From: Antitrichia curtipendula
Lineage: Eukaryota; Streptophyta; Bryopsida; Hypnales; Leucodontaceae
Assembly: GCA_951230915.1 (NCBI GenBank)
Contig: OX579636.1
Location: 3,611,001-3,675,000 of the forward strand
DNA length: 64,000 nt
Reading direction: 5' to 3'
Every line of letters begins with the position of its first letter. Positions within the stretch are counted from its first letter, which is position 1. Of this stretch, positions 37,301 to 49,957 are shown in pieces. A program made the translations under genes and the position numbers. Below the pieces are notes generated by a model, which was not told the origin of the DNA, ran no database searches, and saw only the letters and a program-made list of their open reading frames with translations.

Positions 37301-40300
37301 TCTACAGAATCATAAGGTGGATAGTGGAGGCACCTTTCCAGTTCCCGGTGGACCTGCACAAGTTACAATGACAATTCTTATTGCAGTCAGTTCCTAATCT
37401 CTGCTAACTTACTCTAATCACAGTGAAAATTCAGAAATGCATTTGATTGCACGTCTCTCCCAGTTCAAGGAAATAGATGGATGATACTTCACCCTAAAGA
37501 GTCTAAAATGGTCAAAACTGGCTGCTCAGACATTTTTACGAAAGGAAGGTAGCGAAATAATGCCAACAGACAGAAGAAATCATGTTCAACACATTTTAAC
37601 AGCAAAAATAAGGCTTGGAAGGTGCAATAATCGGGTGAAAATTTCTAAAGTGTACTTCCTACTTCTGTTTCAGACATTTAGGGGTTGAAAACAAGTAACA
37701 CTTGAGTATTGTGCACTTCTTGTGAGCATTAAATTTCTGTGTTCTACAACTTGGTAGCAGTTGATGATGAAAAAAACACCTTGTACGAGCTGAAAACCTT
37801 GCCGCATGTGAAGTAGGCTGGAAACAGACAGCAACTGCAGTGTATTCAAAATCTTGCGATCACTGAAGTTCCTCAGAGATTCCAAACTCAGCTTCGGCTT
37901 TGGCTCACCACCTGCTGAATCCTCAAGCGTTGGTGAAGGCTTTAAAAACTTGATGTTGGCCAGCGGATTCAAGATCTGCTGCTGCAAAGGACTGAAGAGC
38001 TCCGATGAAGTTGAAACAGCCAAAAACATGCGGCGCAGAGTCACCGTGTTACACAACCTCAGAAGGACACACTGCAGTCACCAAAAAATATTAGGCGTAT
38101 GCTCCATACGCTAAACAAATCAAGGTGCAAACTCCAGAAAAACTTCAGTTGGAAGAGAGAGGACCTCGTCAAGAGAAAAATCCCACGGGGTTCTTGTTCT
38201 CAAAAGTGGAGCTTGAAGACGATCCTGATAATAGACAATTGCAATAGCCTTGACTTCTTCGGTCCCGGGTACAATCATGCACAGAAACTCGCCCACATCG
38301 AGCTTTATATTACCCTGTCTGCTTTCAGCTTCAAAATAATGAAACGGATCACCCATTGTCCTGACCATGCTTCGCAGACGCCATACTACTGATTGTCCCC
38401 TAGAATCCACATTTACTGCAACAACAGAAATTACATTTTTTCAAATTAGGAAGATTTTTTCAAATTAGGGAATACTAAACGATGTCAACCCTAAACCTTG
38501 AAACCATCTTTGAATTAGTATAGTGCACATTAAAGGCAACAGTGACAGGTAGCAGAGACAAATCTTCAAGGCTCTGGAAATAACGTAAACTTCACTAAAC
38601 AAATAATAGCTCACGTTAAATAAATAGCGGCAGCAAGACATGAGGAAAAACATACATGATTGCTCGGTACTTGAATCCTGTTCCGCTTTAAACATCTCCC
38701 ACTCACTAAGAAGAATCGCTTTTGCTTCCTCTCCTATCAACTTCTGAAATGTAGCGGTATACGCAGCCATGGATGAAAACTTCAGGGGTAAGGATTGATC
38801 CTTTAACTCCGAAGCTCCAAAACCATTTTCAGCTGAGGTCAGTGGCAGCCAAGGACCCTGGAGACCTAAAATAATCCAGTCAAAACGCTCTTCTGGTGAT
38901 GCATCAGATGACAAAATTGATACGGCTTTGGGCGCTTCAGGTTCCCTGGCTCGTCCTAAAGATGCTCTCCCACTCTGAGACGGAAAACAAACCTGGTAAG
39001 AAGACTTCAAATTGCTCACTATGACAGGCTACAACTTGCACCAGTACAGACAGTACTCAAACAATTTAAACCAACATCACTGGATCACAAGAGTATCCAC
39101 AATCTGACCAGATCATAAAAAATGAACACCAGTAGGCGATCAATCAAGTTGCTTTGCGTCATAAAGCAAGAATGCTCTTCAGCTCTTACTTGAGCATGGC
39201 GTCTATTTCTGCCGGTATCTTCGTCACTGCTGCTTGAGGATTCTTCACTGTCCTCAGAACTACTGGAAGGAGCCTTGTCCTTAGGCTGCCATGTCGTTTT
39301 CGCTTGCTCTCTCGACACATCTCTCTTCATCTTTACAGGACTTGACATTTTCTCTGTTAAACAGTCGGAAGCACTGCTGGAAGGAATCACCTTACAGCTC
39401 ATCTCCTCAGGATCGGGACCAGAAGGCTGAAAGTACCCAAGACCATGTTCAGTACAAAATCAGAGAAATGCCACTAATGTGTTACGAGGGAAGCATTGAT
39501 CTTCCTAACAGTCTTCAAAGTATTGTCAACAGCTCATTATATCCAACGAGTCTATATCTGAAATCCAGGACAGACCCCACCAAGCCGATGCAATCAATCC
39601 ATCAGTGGTAGGTCTCAAACGTACCATTTCCACTCTCAACTACATCCAGAGAAAAAACATCAAAATCAGTCAGAAGCTAACCTTGATCTTTTTATTCTCA
39701 ATTTGAGGGTCCGACTCAGACTCATCAGACTCATCAGAGTCTTCGGACGCGCTCTCTGAGCTTTCGTTACGGGAGGATTCTTCATCCGAAGATCCAATGG
39801 GCATTTCTCCAACAGAAGATTCACTGGGTGACTCTTTGTCCGAGGAGTCTTCATCCGAAGACCCAATGGGCATTTCTCCAACAGAAGATTCACTGGGTGA
39901 CTCTTTGTCCGAGGAGTCTTCATCCGAAGACCCAATGGGTAATTCTCCATCAGAAGATTCACTGGGTGATCCTTCGAAAGAAGATTCACTGTCGTCATTG
40001 CTACCATGGCCAGTTTTGCGCTTCTTCTCAGGAATCCTAAATCCATGTGTCCACCATAAAAATTAGCCAAAGGAATGCATTGCACATAACCATGAATACC
40101 TAAAATGAGAGCTCATTTCCACGGACCTAATAGGTTCAAGTCAATCACCTTGCGGACATTCCACCGGTCTTTGCTGGTGAGTTCCGCGGAGATTTTAGTC
40201 GTGGTCTCACTCTACGAATCTCATCTTTCATAAGGTCTATTTCATTGTCTATAGTCAAGTCCATGAAGTCTCTAGCCTCCATAGAAGTAGAAGATGGCTT

Positions 40301-41435
40301 TGAGGATGGTCGGTTCTTGGAAGGGATCCGGTTTCCAACGATACCAGTTGGGACGGCTTCTTCAATGATATCACCTCCATCTGCAAACCCAGCTTCCTTT
40401 CTAGTTCTTGATGACGGTGACATACGCTGCTTCAAACCCCTAGCTGGACTCCATTGATAAAGAGCATGTGTCAAGCAAAAAAAATAAAAATCGCACAGCT
40501 GCAGCAGATATGAACATCTGAACTCTCAAACTCCACAATAAAAAATTCCATACACATGAACGTGACAGTACGCAGGGATAATTAACAACATAATCAGTGC
40601 TTCCCAATCATACAGCCAAGCAGTTCATAAATGAGACCACAGAACGTCCAGATAACCAAGTCACAACGGAAGATTGAAACCCACCGCTACCTGCAGCATG
40701 TGAAGGTGGAACACTGTCGTTTAAGTACTCGTCCCCTAAGCGCTCAGCGACGGGATCGTAACCTGAGCAACAGTTACAACACCAGATAGAGAAAATGAGG
40801 TGACATAGAAATTCACGAACAAGGATATTAGGCTTATAAACACCTTGAAAGTTGCGGTGATTCACAGCTGTACGTCATCCAATGGTCCGGGATCCACTTC
40901 AAGCATACACTCAACCCCCTCTAATCGCACACTCTGTAATTGCGCATTCCCTGTAAATCCCAAGAACTTCTCATGTGTACAAGTCTGATTAGACAACTTC
41001 CACATGTCTGACAACATGCCAGGACGCATTGAGAAGCCCATTGGTACCCTCACGCAATGCAATCAGATAGGGTTCAGTATATTCCAATTCACTGTTAGTT
41101 TCGCCCGTAATTGTGCATCAATTGATTTGCCATAAAAGTTTCCAATTCACCCGGAAAGCTGAAACGTTGGCCAGTCACTGAAACGCGAATGACTACAAAG
41201 TTGGAAAGAATATGAAAGGAAACGCTGCCGATGGAAAAGCACCTTCGGGAAACGTGGGAACCGAAAAACTTTCGAAAAGTATGGTGATATGCTTCCGAAG
41301 TGCGTTCAATTCCCGCTCCAGACTCTCCACCCTCATGCGTCTTTTATTCACCATCTCCACCGTGGATTTCTCTACAGGGTCCCATTCCCCACTCTCCGGA
41401 TACTGTGAACCCCTTGGAAGAGCTGCCGTCTCCAT
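31306..41435 (-). CDS. MAA3/Sen1-type superfamily 1 RNA/DNA helicase, multi-exon
   Basis: Supported exons (phases checked where noted) are 40691-40762, 40149-40443, 39682-40036, 39190-39405, 38656-38974, 38165-38415, 37780-38071, 37334-37353, 37089-37104, 36289-36614, 35870-35883, 35622-35724, 35419 to about 34725, about 34388 to 34319, 34054-34202, 32940-33865, 32036-32360 and 31306-31557. Helicase motifs occur in order: LVQGPPGTGK + TSTIV (Walker A), RILVCAPSNAALDE (Ia), FDVVII + DEAAQ (II), VMVGDPQQLPATV (III), MLTTQYRMHPSI (IV), NTVDGFQGREKDVIVLSC (V) and RMNVALTRAK (VI). Sen1-family helicases unwind RNA and RNA:DNA hybrids in the nucleus. Arabidopsis MAA3 acts in RNA processing and gametophyte development. 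The protein is much longer than MAA3 at both ends. The translation start and a few small exons are unresolved. Confidence 0.85.
33303..33570 (-). repeat. 60-bp coding tandem repeat, four units plus a partial
   Basis: Units at 33303-33362, 33363-33422, 33423-33482 and 33483-33542 are almost identical, and a diverged partial follows. Each encodes 20 residues containing AKILKKKKVKVEFEAAEPS. Near-identity of the units implies recent amplification in frame. The encoded block is strongly basic with alternating acidic patches. Confidence 0.92.
35622..38071 (-). other. Walker A to motif III exons of the helicase, including 14-20 nt micro-exons
   Basis: The exon at 37780-38071 ends QLVQ plus one base. 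A 20-nt exon (37334-37353) encodes GPPGTGK, and a 16-nt exon (37089-37104) encodes TSTIV plus one base. The 326-nt exon 36289-36614 carries motif Ia and ends DVVII plus one base. A 14-nt exon (35870-35883) completes DEAAQ, and 35622-35724 carries VMVGDPQQLPATV. Each has canonical AG and GT borders, and phases fit except around 36.8 kb. There, a 57-nt segment (36806-36862, ALTCWSNRNG...RRTG frame) has good splice sites but the wrong phase on both sides, so another tiny exon or different borders must exist. Confidence 0.75.
39682..40036 (-). repeat. acidic Ser/Asp/Glu exon with 69-bp tandem repeats
   Basis: The exon encodes PEKKRKTGHGSNDDSESS and then repeats of 23 residues built from SPSESSVGEMPIGSSDEDSS. 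Units lie at 39797-39865 and 39866-39934 with a third partial to about 39985. It continues into SESASEDSDESDESESDP. The block is highly acidic and a likely casein kinase 2-type phosphorylation target. It lies upstream of the helicase core. Confidence 0.85.
40870..41435 (-). other. candidate 5' coding exons of the helicase gene, unresolved
   Basis: A frame from ATG 41435 (METAALPRGSQYPESG...NKRRMRVESLERELNALRKHI, coiled-coil-like) ends at a donor near 41250. A second frame at about 41052-40870 (VPMGFSMRPGMLSDMWKLSNQ) precedes the securely placed exon at 40762. Splice phases between the three do not agree with the obvious sites, so one of them may be untranslated or use other borders. The first may be part of the 5' leader. 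Confidence 0.35.
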
Positions 41436-42830
41436 GCCCCTCACAGTCAACAAACAACTGGACGGCAGAAATCTTCGTTCGAGCAAGCATTGAATTCTGA
41501 AACAAAGACATCAGTGTTAATGATGTAATAGAGAGTATTCTCCGATTCGTAGTTAAGCAATTATTTGAACGTTTTTCAATTCTTGCATGTGTGCTTACAA
41601 CTTGAGAACAGAGAGTTTTCAAAAGAATCGAAAACACGCAATTCCGGTCCTTCAACCCTAAACCCTGAGGGAACGGAACTAAAGAAAAAGAAACAGTTTT
41701 GAAACGTTTCCAAACGGAACAGTTTTGAACTCTAGGTATTCCTGTTGTGAATGATAATGGAGAATGAAAAATTAGAATGAGATGATGCAGTCCTCTTATT
41801 TCAAAAACACCTTAAAGCGCGATTGGGAAATTTTGAAAACTGGAATATTCCGTTTCCCGATAGCATTGATTTTCATAAAACAGTATCCCCCAAAGTCTCA
41901 GTGTAAAACCAAACCAGAACATTCATGCTCAACAATCCTTCGATCGACTAAAAAAATCGCACAACCTCAGACACTTTTCCAATCTTAAGATAAGTGAACC
42001 TTATCTTAAGAACTGATGCTCCAAACAGAATCGGAAATACGCAGTCTAAACCAACTTAAAAAACAAAATTGAAAAAAAAACGCAATCTCAATTATACTCC
42101 TTTTTCCTGGCAACACTACTCTTCAAAAGCAACATCCTTCACGACTCAATGCAAACTTAAACCAAAACATTTTCAATTCACAATTTCACAGCAAATTAAA
42201 CTAAAAGCTCCGCCGCAGAGATTTATGACACAATGTTGAAGAGTCCGAGCGCATTCACACAAGGAATCGCCAATGGATCAAGTCTACGATAATACTGCTT
42301 GCAAGAACCAAGCAGACACGCTTCAAGAAACTCTGTTCCTGTAATTACTCATCACACTCGCTTTTCGAATAGCAAACAACTCAAACACCCTCTCATTCAC
42401 TCATATTCACTGTGGGCTGCAGGTTCGCCCAATCCAAGGCCTCCTCTCCTTCGTTCCAGAGCTAGTAAAATCAAACAATTACAAAATTCAAGAAAATTAT
42501 GCACATACGTAGACCTACAACTACGCAAACGTGTATCCAAACATTCTGTCTTTCTGTCCAGATCCCAACACGTGCATCGAGTAAGGGCACCAATAGAGTT
42601 GAGAATCAGGGAAGCCACGTACCTGGTGGCAATGTGGATTAATTCAGACACGAGAGACGCAGGTCTTGTTGAATAAGAACGTCACCGAATGCGGTGAAGG
42701 AGGTTCATTGCGGTGCGGTGCGGAGCTCCATCAGACGTGGAGCTTGCGAGAGAAGCTTGTTGCCCATCGTCACGAGAGGATGTCTTTAAACCCTAAACCC
42801 TTGGGAGAAGGGCAACGGAACCGTCAGTTA
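41436..42830 (-). promoter_or_regulatory. 5' region of the helicase gene with telo-boxes
   Basis: AAACCCTAA at 42788-42796 and AACCCTAAACCC at 41654-41665 are telo-box motifs, common near transcription starts of plant housekeeping genes. A 12-bp inverted repeat with a 5-nt loop (41983-42011) lies between them. The sequence is compatible with a promoter near 42.8 kb and an intron in the 5' UTR. No start site can be fixed. Confidence 0.45.
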
Positions 42831-43465
42831 CAGTTAAGATGAGGAAAGTTTTTTGGTTGAAACTGACGAGAGAGACACGACTCTAACGACTTTCCAAGTT
42901 TTGGGGTAAATTAATCAGGCGTTCAAATCTTGAACAATGGATGAGCGCAAACACATCCTAAGCACACAACATAACAAATGTATTTTGCATCCATCAGATT
43001 TTTGGAAGATTTATTTGTTAGTTTATTAACAGTTTTATGGTATAGGTTTTGAAGATTTTGCTTTGCAAATATTCTATAATTCAAACGGTATTGGTAGATC
43101 TAGCCTCAAAAGTAACTTTTTGAATTGAAAAATTGACCCTTTAAAAGACTAATTGAGTTTTGAAAATAGCATAAAAAGGTAAATTCTTCAAAAATCACTA
43201 CAATTATAATTTAAAGGGAATAACTTAAAGGAAAAAAATTATTGTGAAAATCACAAATACTCAATCTACAAGCAACTGTAGGGTTGTTTTTTATTTTGGG
43301 CTTCAAATATGATTGAAATTTTTTGTTTTGTGCACTTTTAGATCTAAACATATGGATGTGATCTATTTTACAACTATTTTTTGAAAGTCAAGTTTAAATT
43401 ATTGTTCTAAATTGCATTTTACATCATATCTTCACTATTTTGGAAATTCGGACTATACTTGGTCT
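42831..43465. other. spacer upstream of the helicase gene
   Basis: AT-rich sequence bounded by a piggyBac-type MITE at 43466. No gene or repeat was recognised. Confidence 0.5.
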
Positions 43466-44395
43466 TTGATCCCTTAAGTTCCTTGACTATGTTTTCACCA
43501 AAAATGCTCCAAAACTACCATTTCTAGTACAAGTACCAATTTTTTTGAAATAAAATAAAAATTTATACATGTAATCTTAAGATCTCATAGTATGCTGACT
43601 TAAGAACATGTGATAAATATTTCAGAAATTTCACCGCATGGGTTGCAAGATATAAGCATTCAAATTCATTGAAATCATTTTCTTTGCCCTGCAAAAAACA
43701 GGGCAGCTGCACTTCACAAGCTCACTTTTATATGAAAAAATGTCAAAAATGGTGGTGCTTCTTTGGATTCTTTTTTCTACACAAGTTAGTTGCATGCTTG
43801 AAAATTTTCACATCATTTGGAATTGTACAATATATAGTAAAAAAATAGTAAGTAGAACGAAGTAGAAAATGATTCAAAATATAAAATTGTTAAGAATTTA
43901 ATTATGGAAGTGAAAAATGTCAATTCCAATGATTGCAATGTCGTAATAAACAATCTACATCCTATGATTTTATTTTATTAAAAAATATTGGAAATTGAGT
44001 TAAATAGAGAACAAAAATTTATTTTAGAATAGATAATTGATGACTGCTCGCAAACTAAAATTCCTCATAACTTTTGACTCATTGATCAAAATGGAAATGA
44101 TTAAAAGCTTTCCACATACATATAACTTTAAAAAACTAATTTCAAATTTTTGTTTTTGAAAAAAACGATTTTTTCAAATCTATTTGGATTGCCCGTCTGA
44201 AGAAAAAAGTAACATATTAGGTAGTAATTTTTTATTTGTATTTCCAAATGCCATTAATTTAGTGTATATGAAAGATATTCCACGTCCCCAACTTTTCCTA
44301 AAATTTTGGCCTAAAATATGAAAATCTCCAATCATAAGTACCTACCTAAAATTTCTACATTGCCAAAAAATGCATATTAGTCCTTTAGGGGTTAA
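43466..44395. mobile_element. piggyBac-type MITE, 930 bp
   Basis: The left border is TTGA-TCCCTTAAGTTCC, a drifted form of TTAA-CCCCTAAAG. The right end is TCCTTTAGGGG-TTAA at 44395. The interior matches the 50.0- and 62.5-kb copies over most of its length, including CTCCAAAACTACCATTTCTAG, GGGTTGCAAGATATAAGC and GGGCAGCTGCACTTCAC. No coding potential. Confidence 0.82.
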
Positions 44396-47300
44396 AGGGT
44401 TAAGCATTTATTCATCTTGAATCTCATGGGAAAAAATTTGTTTTGAAGTAGAACACACCAATTCAAAAGCCCTATTCATTACAAGGGATTTAAGGCCTCT
44501 TGATATAAACCAGTGCACTATTGTTAGAATATTAAATTATGAAGAAAAAAAGCTTTAAAACAATCGTATAAATAATTTAAAAAAATTAAATAATATTATC
44601 TGATGTGGTAGTCTTTTGACTACATCAAACTACTGATGTGGCAAAGTTTCCAAGTTCCTTACATTCCGGGAACCTACGGTCTTGCTTAGGCCTCAAGGAC
44701 ATATTTATTGTTTTTTATTCCAAAATCAGCTTGTTCAAAATTCAACTTCAAGAAAGTTAAATTGCCTTTTGAGATATTGATGGGTTCTCATCCCTTAGAT
44801 TCCAATTTTTTGAAGATTTCTAATTGAGTACCTACTATAATTTCATTTTAAATATTCATAGAAAATTTAAAAATAAATAAAGACTAAAGTAAACTCCATT
44901 AGATTTTCTCCAAAAGACTAATCAATTATGACTTGATAAAAAGACAAATTTCTTAAAAGATCAAGAACAAGTTTGGTTACCTTATATGTATATTTTCTAC
45001 ATATTCTTATTTCATATTCCCTTTGTCCTTCTAAAAACTTCAAAATCATACACAATATGTGTCCTACTAAAAAGCTCTGTTTATTATTTTGATCGTTGAG
45101 TAAGTGTTGGCTATAGTGAATGACCTCATGGGGACAAGTGGCAAGCAACTAGGGAGCATTCCTCTCCTAGCAAGCTTGGTCTTACCCATATGAGGCCCCT
45201 TGTACTTGTTATTTCTTCAAAGAATTGTATTAACAATGGATTTGGTGACTACTTAAGCATTATAAAGATTTGTTCATGAAAGGGGGTCAAGTTTCCTTGT
45301 TGCGCGTATGTAGATTGGAAGCATATATTTTTAGAATCCCACAGTTACCACCAACCTTTAAATCATCATGAATGATGAGTTGGTAGCATTTACAAATGAT
45401 GCTTAAATATGATACTTTCTGCAAAGATTTTGGGTGCATAAACACCTAAGCTTGAGATTTTGCATGAATCTTGGGGATGGGGTACTATTTTTTGAATGTA
45501 TCACTAGTATAAAAGACTAAAAGTACAATTAATCCTTTATGGGTAAGTTTTTTAGAGGTTTTTTGAGGGAAAAATACATACTAGTAAAAGGATTGTCTCT
45601 ATTTTGTAAAGGAGTAAAGTCTCCACTTCCAAGGACCAATCATTATAGACACAAGCCTATGGAGATGTGAAAAATGTACCTGTAGAAAAAACTACCTCTT
45701 CCTATAGCAATTCTAAAGTTTGAAATTTTGAGATATTCTTGCTAGATGGTAATGGTCAATTTAGTGCACATTGCAATAATAACACTAACTCTCACTTGTT
45801 TGAATTTGAAATTATGCAAATTTGCAAAAGAACAAATAGTAGATGTTAGTAATGTAAAAAATAATTTAGTGTAGTTTACATTATTTTCATATTTTCCCAA
45901 ATATTAGCAATGTGATTTTCATCAAATTTGCATCCAAATTCATCTACCTACAATCAATTTGCATCAATTTTCAATTGCTTTCATCTAATTTGCATCCATA
46001 TATTTACCCTAATTTATCACAATCGTCTATAATTCAATTCACTTTATGAATTTTTATTTCAAATTCTTTGATGACCAAAATATATATTTTTAAATTAAAC
46101 TTTGAATATTTTTTACCTTCATTGTCTATTATAAATAGCCAACAAAGTTCAAAAGTATAATGTACACATTGAAAATGTAAAATATGACCTTGATTCGATC
46201 TAATGAATAATAGAAACAACCATGATCTCATGGTGATGGTTATCAAGAGAGCTTCATAAGATATAACGTTGGTATAGGTATTCAATGAGCAAAGTTGTAA
46301 AGTCTACTTGACTCTTTAAAGATAAATGGCCACAAAAATGTGAAAAAATTAATTAGATTTGAAATTGGACAAAATGCATTATGTTTTCATGTATTCTATT
46401 TTTATTGGTTTTGGATGTCAATCCACATTAAAGGCCTTGGTTGTACATCCAATAAGACCTAGTCTAACAACACCTATTATTGAATGAAGTAATCCAAGAA
46501 AGAAATGACAAGACAATAAAAAGAATTGTGTATATATGAATATATTGTTAGCTTATTTGTTTGATGCTTATCAAGTTAATTAGTAAGCTTATATCCAAGA
46601 ATATGGATAATTCAAATGCAAATCAAGGCAATTTGCAAAAGAATGTTGCATGGTTTTCACCATTCTACACTATTGTTATTGATTGATAGTGAAAAATTTC
46701 TCTCCACTTTTACATAATGAGAACCGTACAATGTTCTTTTGCAAACTGCACTAATTGACATTTGGATTATACGCTTTCTTGTGCCTTCTTGGCATTGACA
46801 ATAAGCAATCAAGTTCATATACTAACAAATTTCTACACAAGAAGTGGAGCTACTCAAAGTAGTGAAATAAATTAAAGAACTTTGTGCAAGAACTAACATT
46901 CTCCACAAAAACTAAGTAAAGTAGCTATATGAAGAAAATTCAATAACATAGCACCCACGATGAAGCATAATCACAAGAAATTTGCTACAACAGTACTCTT
47001 ATCAGATCAATTCTAAGACTATAAAAAAAAGCTAGCAACCATGTGACGTAGAAGACACATCTAACAATCGCATTAATCCTTGAAGGATGTTGCGGACAAA
47101 TGGATGACTTTTTGTTGATTGTAGAAACAAATAATGAACGTGTTGGTTCAACAATTGAAGCATTTGGGTGATTACCTTGGTCATGTAGAGGAGTTCCTTC
47201 AAGGGCTAGAATCCAAGTGACACTAATTTGAGTACATTTTTCTTCTAAACCACCTTCCTCGCAGAAAAAGCTTTTATGAAGCAAAAGGAATTTAGACTGA

Positions 47301-48900
47301 AACTCGTTTCAATCTTACACTCCACATCTAAGCATGGTACAAAAATTCAGGTAATCTTGGTTTCTATTTGTTGTTGTTCGGAATTGAAAGAGAATTCTAT
47401 ATTTTTTAACTTTATATTTTTCACACATTGTGTAAATAAATTAGGAATTTTCAAGCTTACTATCCACAAAATATTGAGAATTGATCATAGATTTCTTTTC
47501 ATGTTCAAGTGGTGTACATTTTGGCAAGAATGTGTACATGTCAGTTTTGCAAAAAGCTCAGTTTTGCAGGTTTCAAGTACCCTTGTCACTGTATTAACCT
47601 TAATTGACGCCATACCACAAGAATCTGCATTATGCTCAAATCACCTTCTGTGTTCCCTCTTGAGTTAATTAATGCCTTGTGTGCTTCCAACAACTTTGAG
47701 TCGCTGCTTGTCATAACCGTCAATTTAAGGGTTTTGGACATAATGTCTATTAAAAGACATCCGACAAATTATTGGACACTATTAGCAAGAGAAAAAGAAT
47801 TTCAATGCACTTTCAAATGTATTTTTTGGACACTATGAGTATAAGTTGTGGATTTTTGAAGAGATGACTATAAATGCACCTAATACCAACACTAGGGTCT
47901 GATAGTACATCCTTGTGAGTACATCTAATATGTACTTCCCAAGATTTTTCAAGATTTTAGAGGTGTCAATTATGGGTACATTGGCACTTATAGGTGTTGC
48001 TATCGTACATGAAATTTGTTTCCCTTTGCCAAGGCTGAAAACTTAAATACTAAGATTATGACAGACAAACCATTTCCAAACACTCGAGCAACTACGCATA
48101 TTTGGAGTACGGGTTTTTTGAGTCTCAAAATTTTTCCATGTACAAAAATAGATTTTGGAAGGATTGCATATTTTTCCATAATTTTATTACACAAAAAATA
48201 TTTATTATGAATCTTTATAGTGGAAGATTATCTTTTTCCCATAATGCTCACAATGTCACATAGACCTTTTTATTTCTGACCATAGGTTGATTGCGGAATC
48301 GACAAAGGACTCATTGCAATGTCGACAGCCTTCCCAACAATCGTAATGCGCCACAACTACTCCTTGAATTGCACCACAATTTCACGGAAACATGGCAATC
48401 TATAGAATGGAAATGGGAGGGTGGTTGAAAATGCATCAGCTACCATAGATAACCTTTGGAGTTGGTAATAAGTGTGAGAGAAGATCATTGGACATATAGT
48501 ATTTTCAAGTGCAATTCTCTCAAACCAAGCATGTTCAAGAACATATTTTCAAGTTCATTGTAAGGTAAAGAGGCTCTAAAATGGAGCGGGCATTGAAAAC
48601 AGACCCTACAAATGGCTGTGAAATGGACATGAGTTGGTTCTGTAATGGACATGTATAGTCATTGAATGAATCGAGGAAAAAAAACATTATCATTTGCAAG
48701 AGCCAATCATTTGCTTCGCTTTCCCCATCTTTCTTCATAATTACAAGTGAACTGTCTACAGAAGACCTAGTAAGGGTCATAAATAGGGGACCTATGACCC
48801 AACTCGTTTGAAAATTCATAAGTAATTCAAAAATGATTGAAAAAATACAAAACCAATTGGGTTAGATTCCTCATCTATTTCTCTATTGTCTAAAAAAATG
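44396..48900. other. AT-rich intergenic, no gene recognised
   Basis: Frames up to 130 codons (47276-47668 plus, 46985-47284 minus, 48535-48819 minus) show no recognisable motif or exon-like context. A block near 48665-48735 resembles the reverse complement of one near 52490-52540, so an unidentified dispersed repeat is present. Confidence 0.45.
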
Positions 48901-48929
48901 ATCTAAAATTATTCCCATCCAATAAAACA

Positions 48930-49720
48930 CACAAAAAAAGGTGGACCAGCCCTTAGATGTGCCATTTCAGAGCCTCCTACCTTACCTTAGGGCTCATCGA
49001 AATCGATGGCCCCCGTGGTATTTAATTCAATTGGCTCTTCAACTTGACGCACCTCGTTTGACTAGTCAACTTCCGCCCGATTATGATTACAAAAATACAA
49101 AGTACCATAACGAACTACAGCCAGTTATGTGCCTCACGCACACTCGGAACTCGTGAGGGTGGAGGACGTGACAAGAAGCAGTCAAAATACTTCCCGTCCA
49201 TCCATCACGGGGGGACGGGGGGAGGGGGGGAGAATGTACTCAAGGTCATCATAACAGTACTAACTTAATGCTCAGGAGGGCAAACTCTTGTACTGAAGTG
49301 TGCTTGGCGAACTTGGCTTCCCATCAATGGCTTCAAGCTTCGAACATCATTGTCCTTATTCTGTTCATTCATCGCGGCGTGAGCCTGCGTGTCCACCAAT
49401 CAGTAAGTCGTTGGTCAACCGCAGACCAGGGATATGATAGTGGGTGCGGGGGTGGGGGCAGTACGGAAACGCCGGTCCTGGATTTGCTATTCAATTTTCC
49501 AATTGCCTTCCAGAACCGCCAAATTGTGGGTTACTAAATTCGCGACATGGCAGAACACAATTATGGAGTTTTATTGTAGTGGATTGTGTTATGTAGCTGT
49601 CATCGAAGCATTTGAATGTGCGGGGAGGAGTGGGATTTTTTGGGGAAGATATTGCAACAAATGTGCAATTAATTGGGACTCCATCTCATTTCCATCACAA
49701 CAATGTAGAGTAGAGTGATT
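48930..49720. other. GC-richer island of unknown nature
   Basis: Compared with several kilobases on either side this block has more CpG and G runs (for example GGGGGGACGGGGGGAGGGGGGG near 49206-49229 and another G cluster near 49440-49458). Frames such as 49268-49537 and 49434-49718 have no family resemblance. It could be a gene remnant, an unannotated RNA gene, or the edge of an old insertion. Confidence 0.3.
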
Positions 49721-49957
49721 GATGAAACTGAGTACAACGTTGAAATGCTTTCATTCAAACAATCATACCATAAGCATCAATGGATAAAGTCCAAAAAGTA
49801 GATGTACGGAAGTTCTAGTGTGCGAAATGCTATACGTTACCATGGAAGTTTGAAGTAAAAAATTAGTTGTGATTTGGTAGAAAATCAAATTCGAAGTTAG
49901 CTATGTCAAAATCTTAGTTTTGTTTGAGCTGATTTGGAACTTTTGCCAATTTTTTTA

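Noticed and set aside
47276..47668. 130-codon + frame rich in Phe, Cys and Leu
   Set aside because: It has no motif, no splice partners and AT-driven composition. It is compatible with chance.
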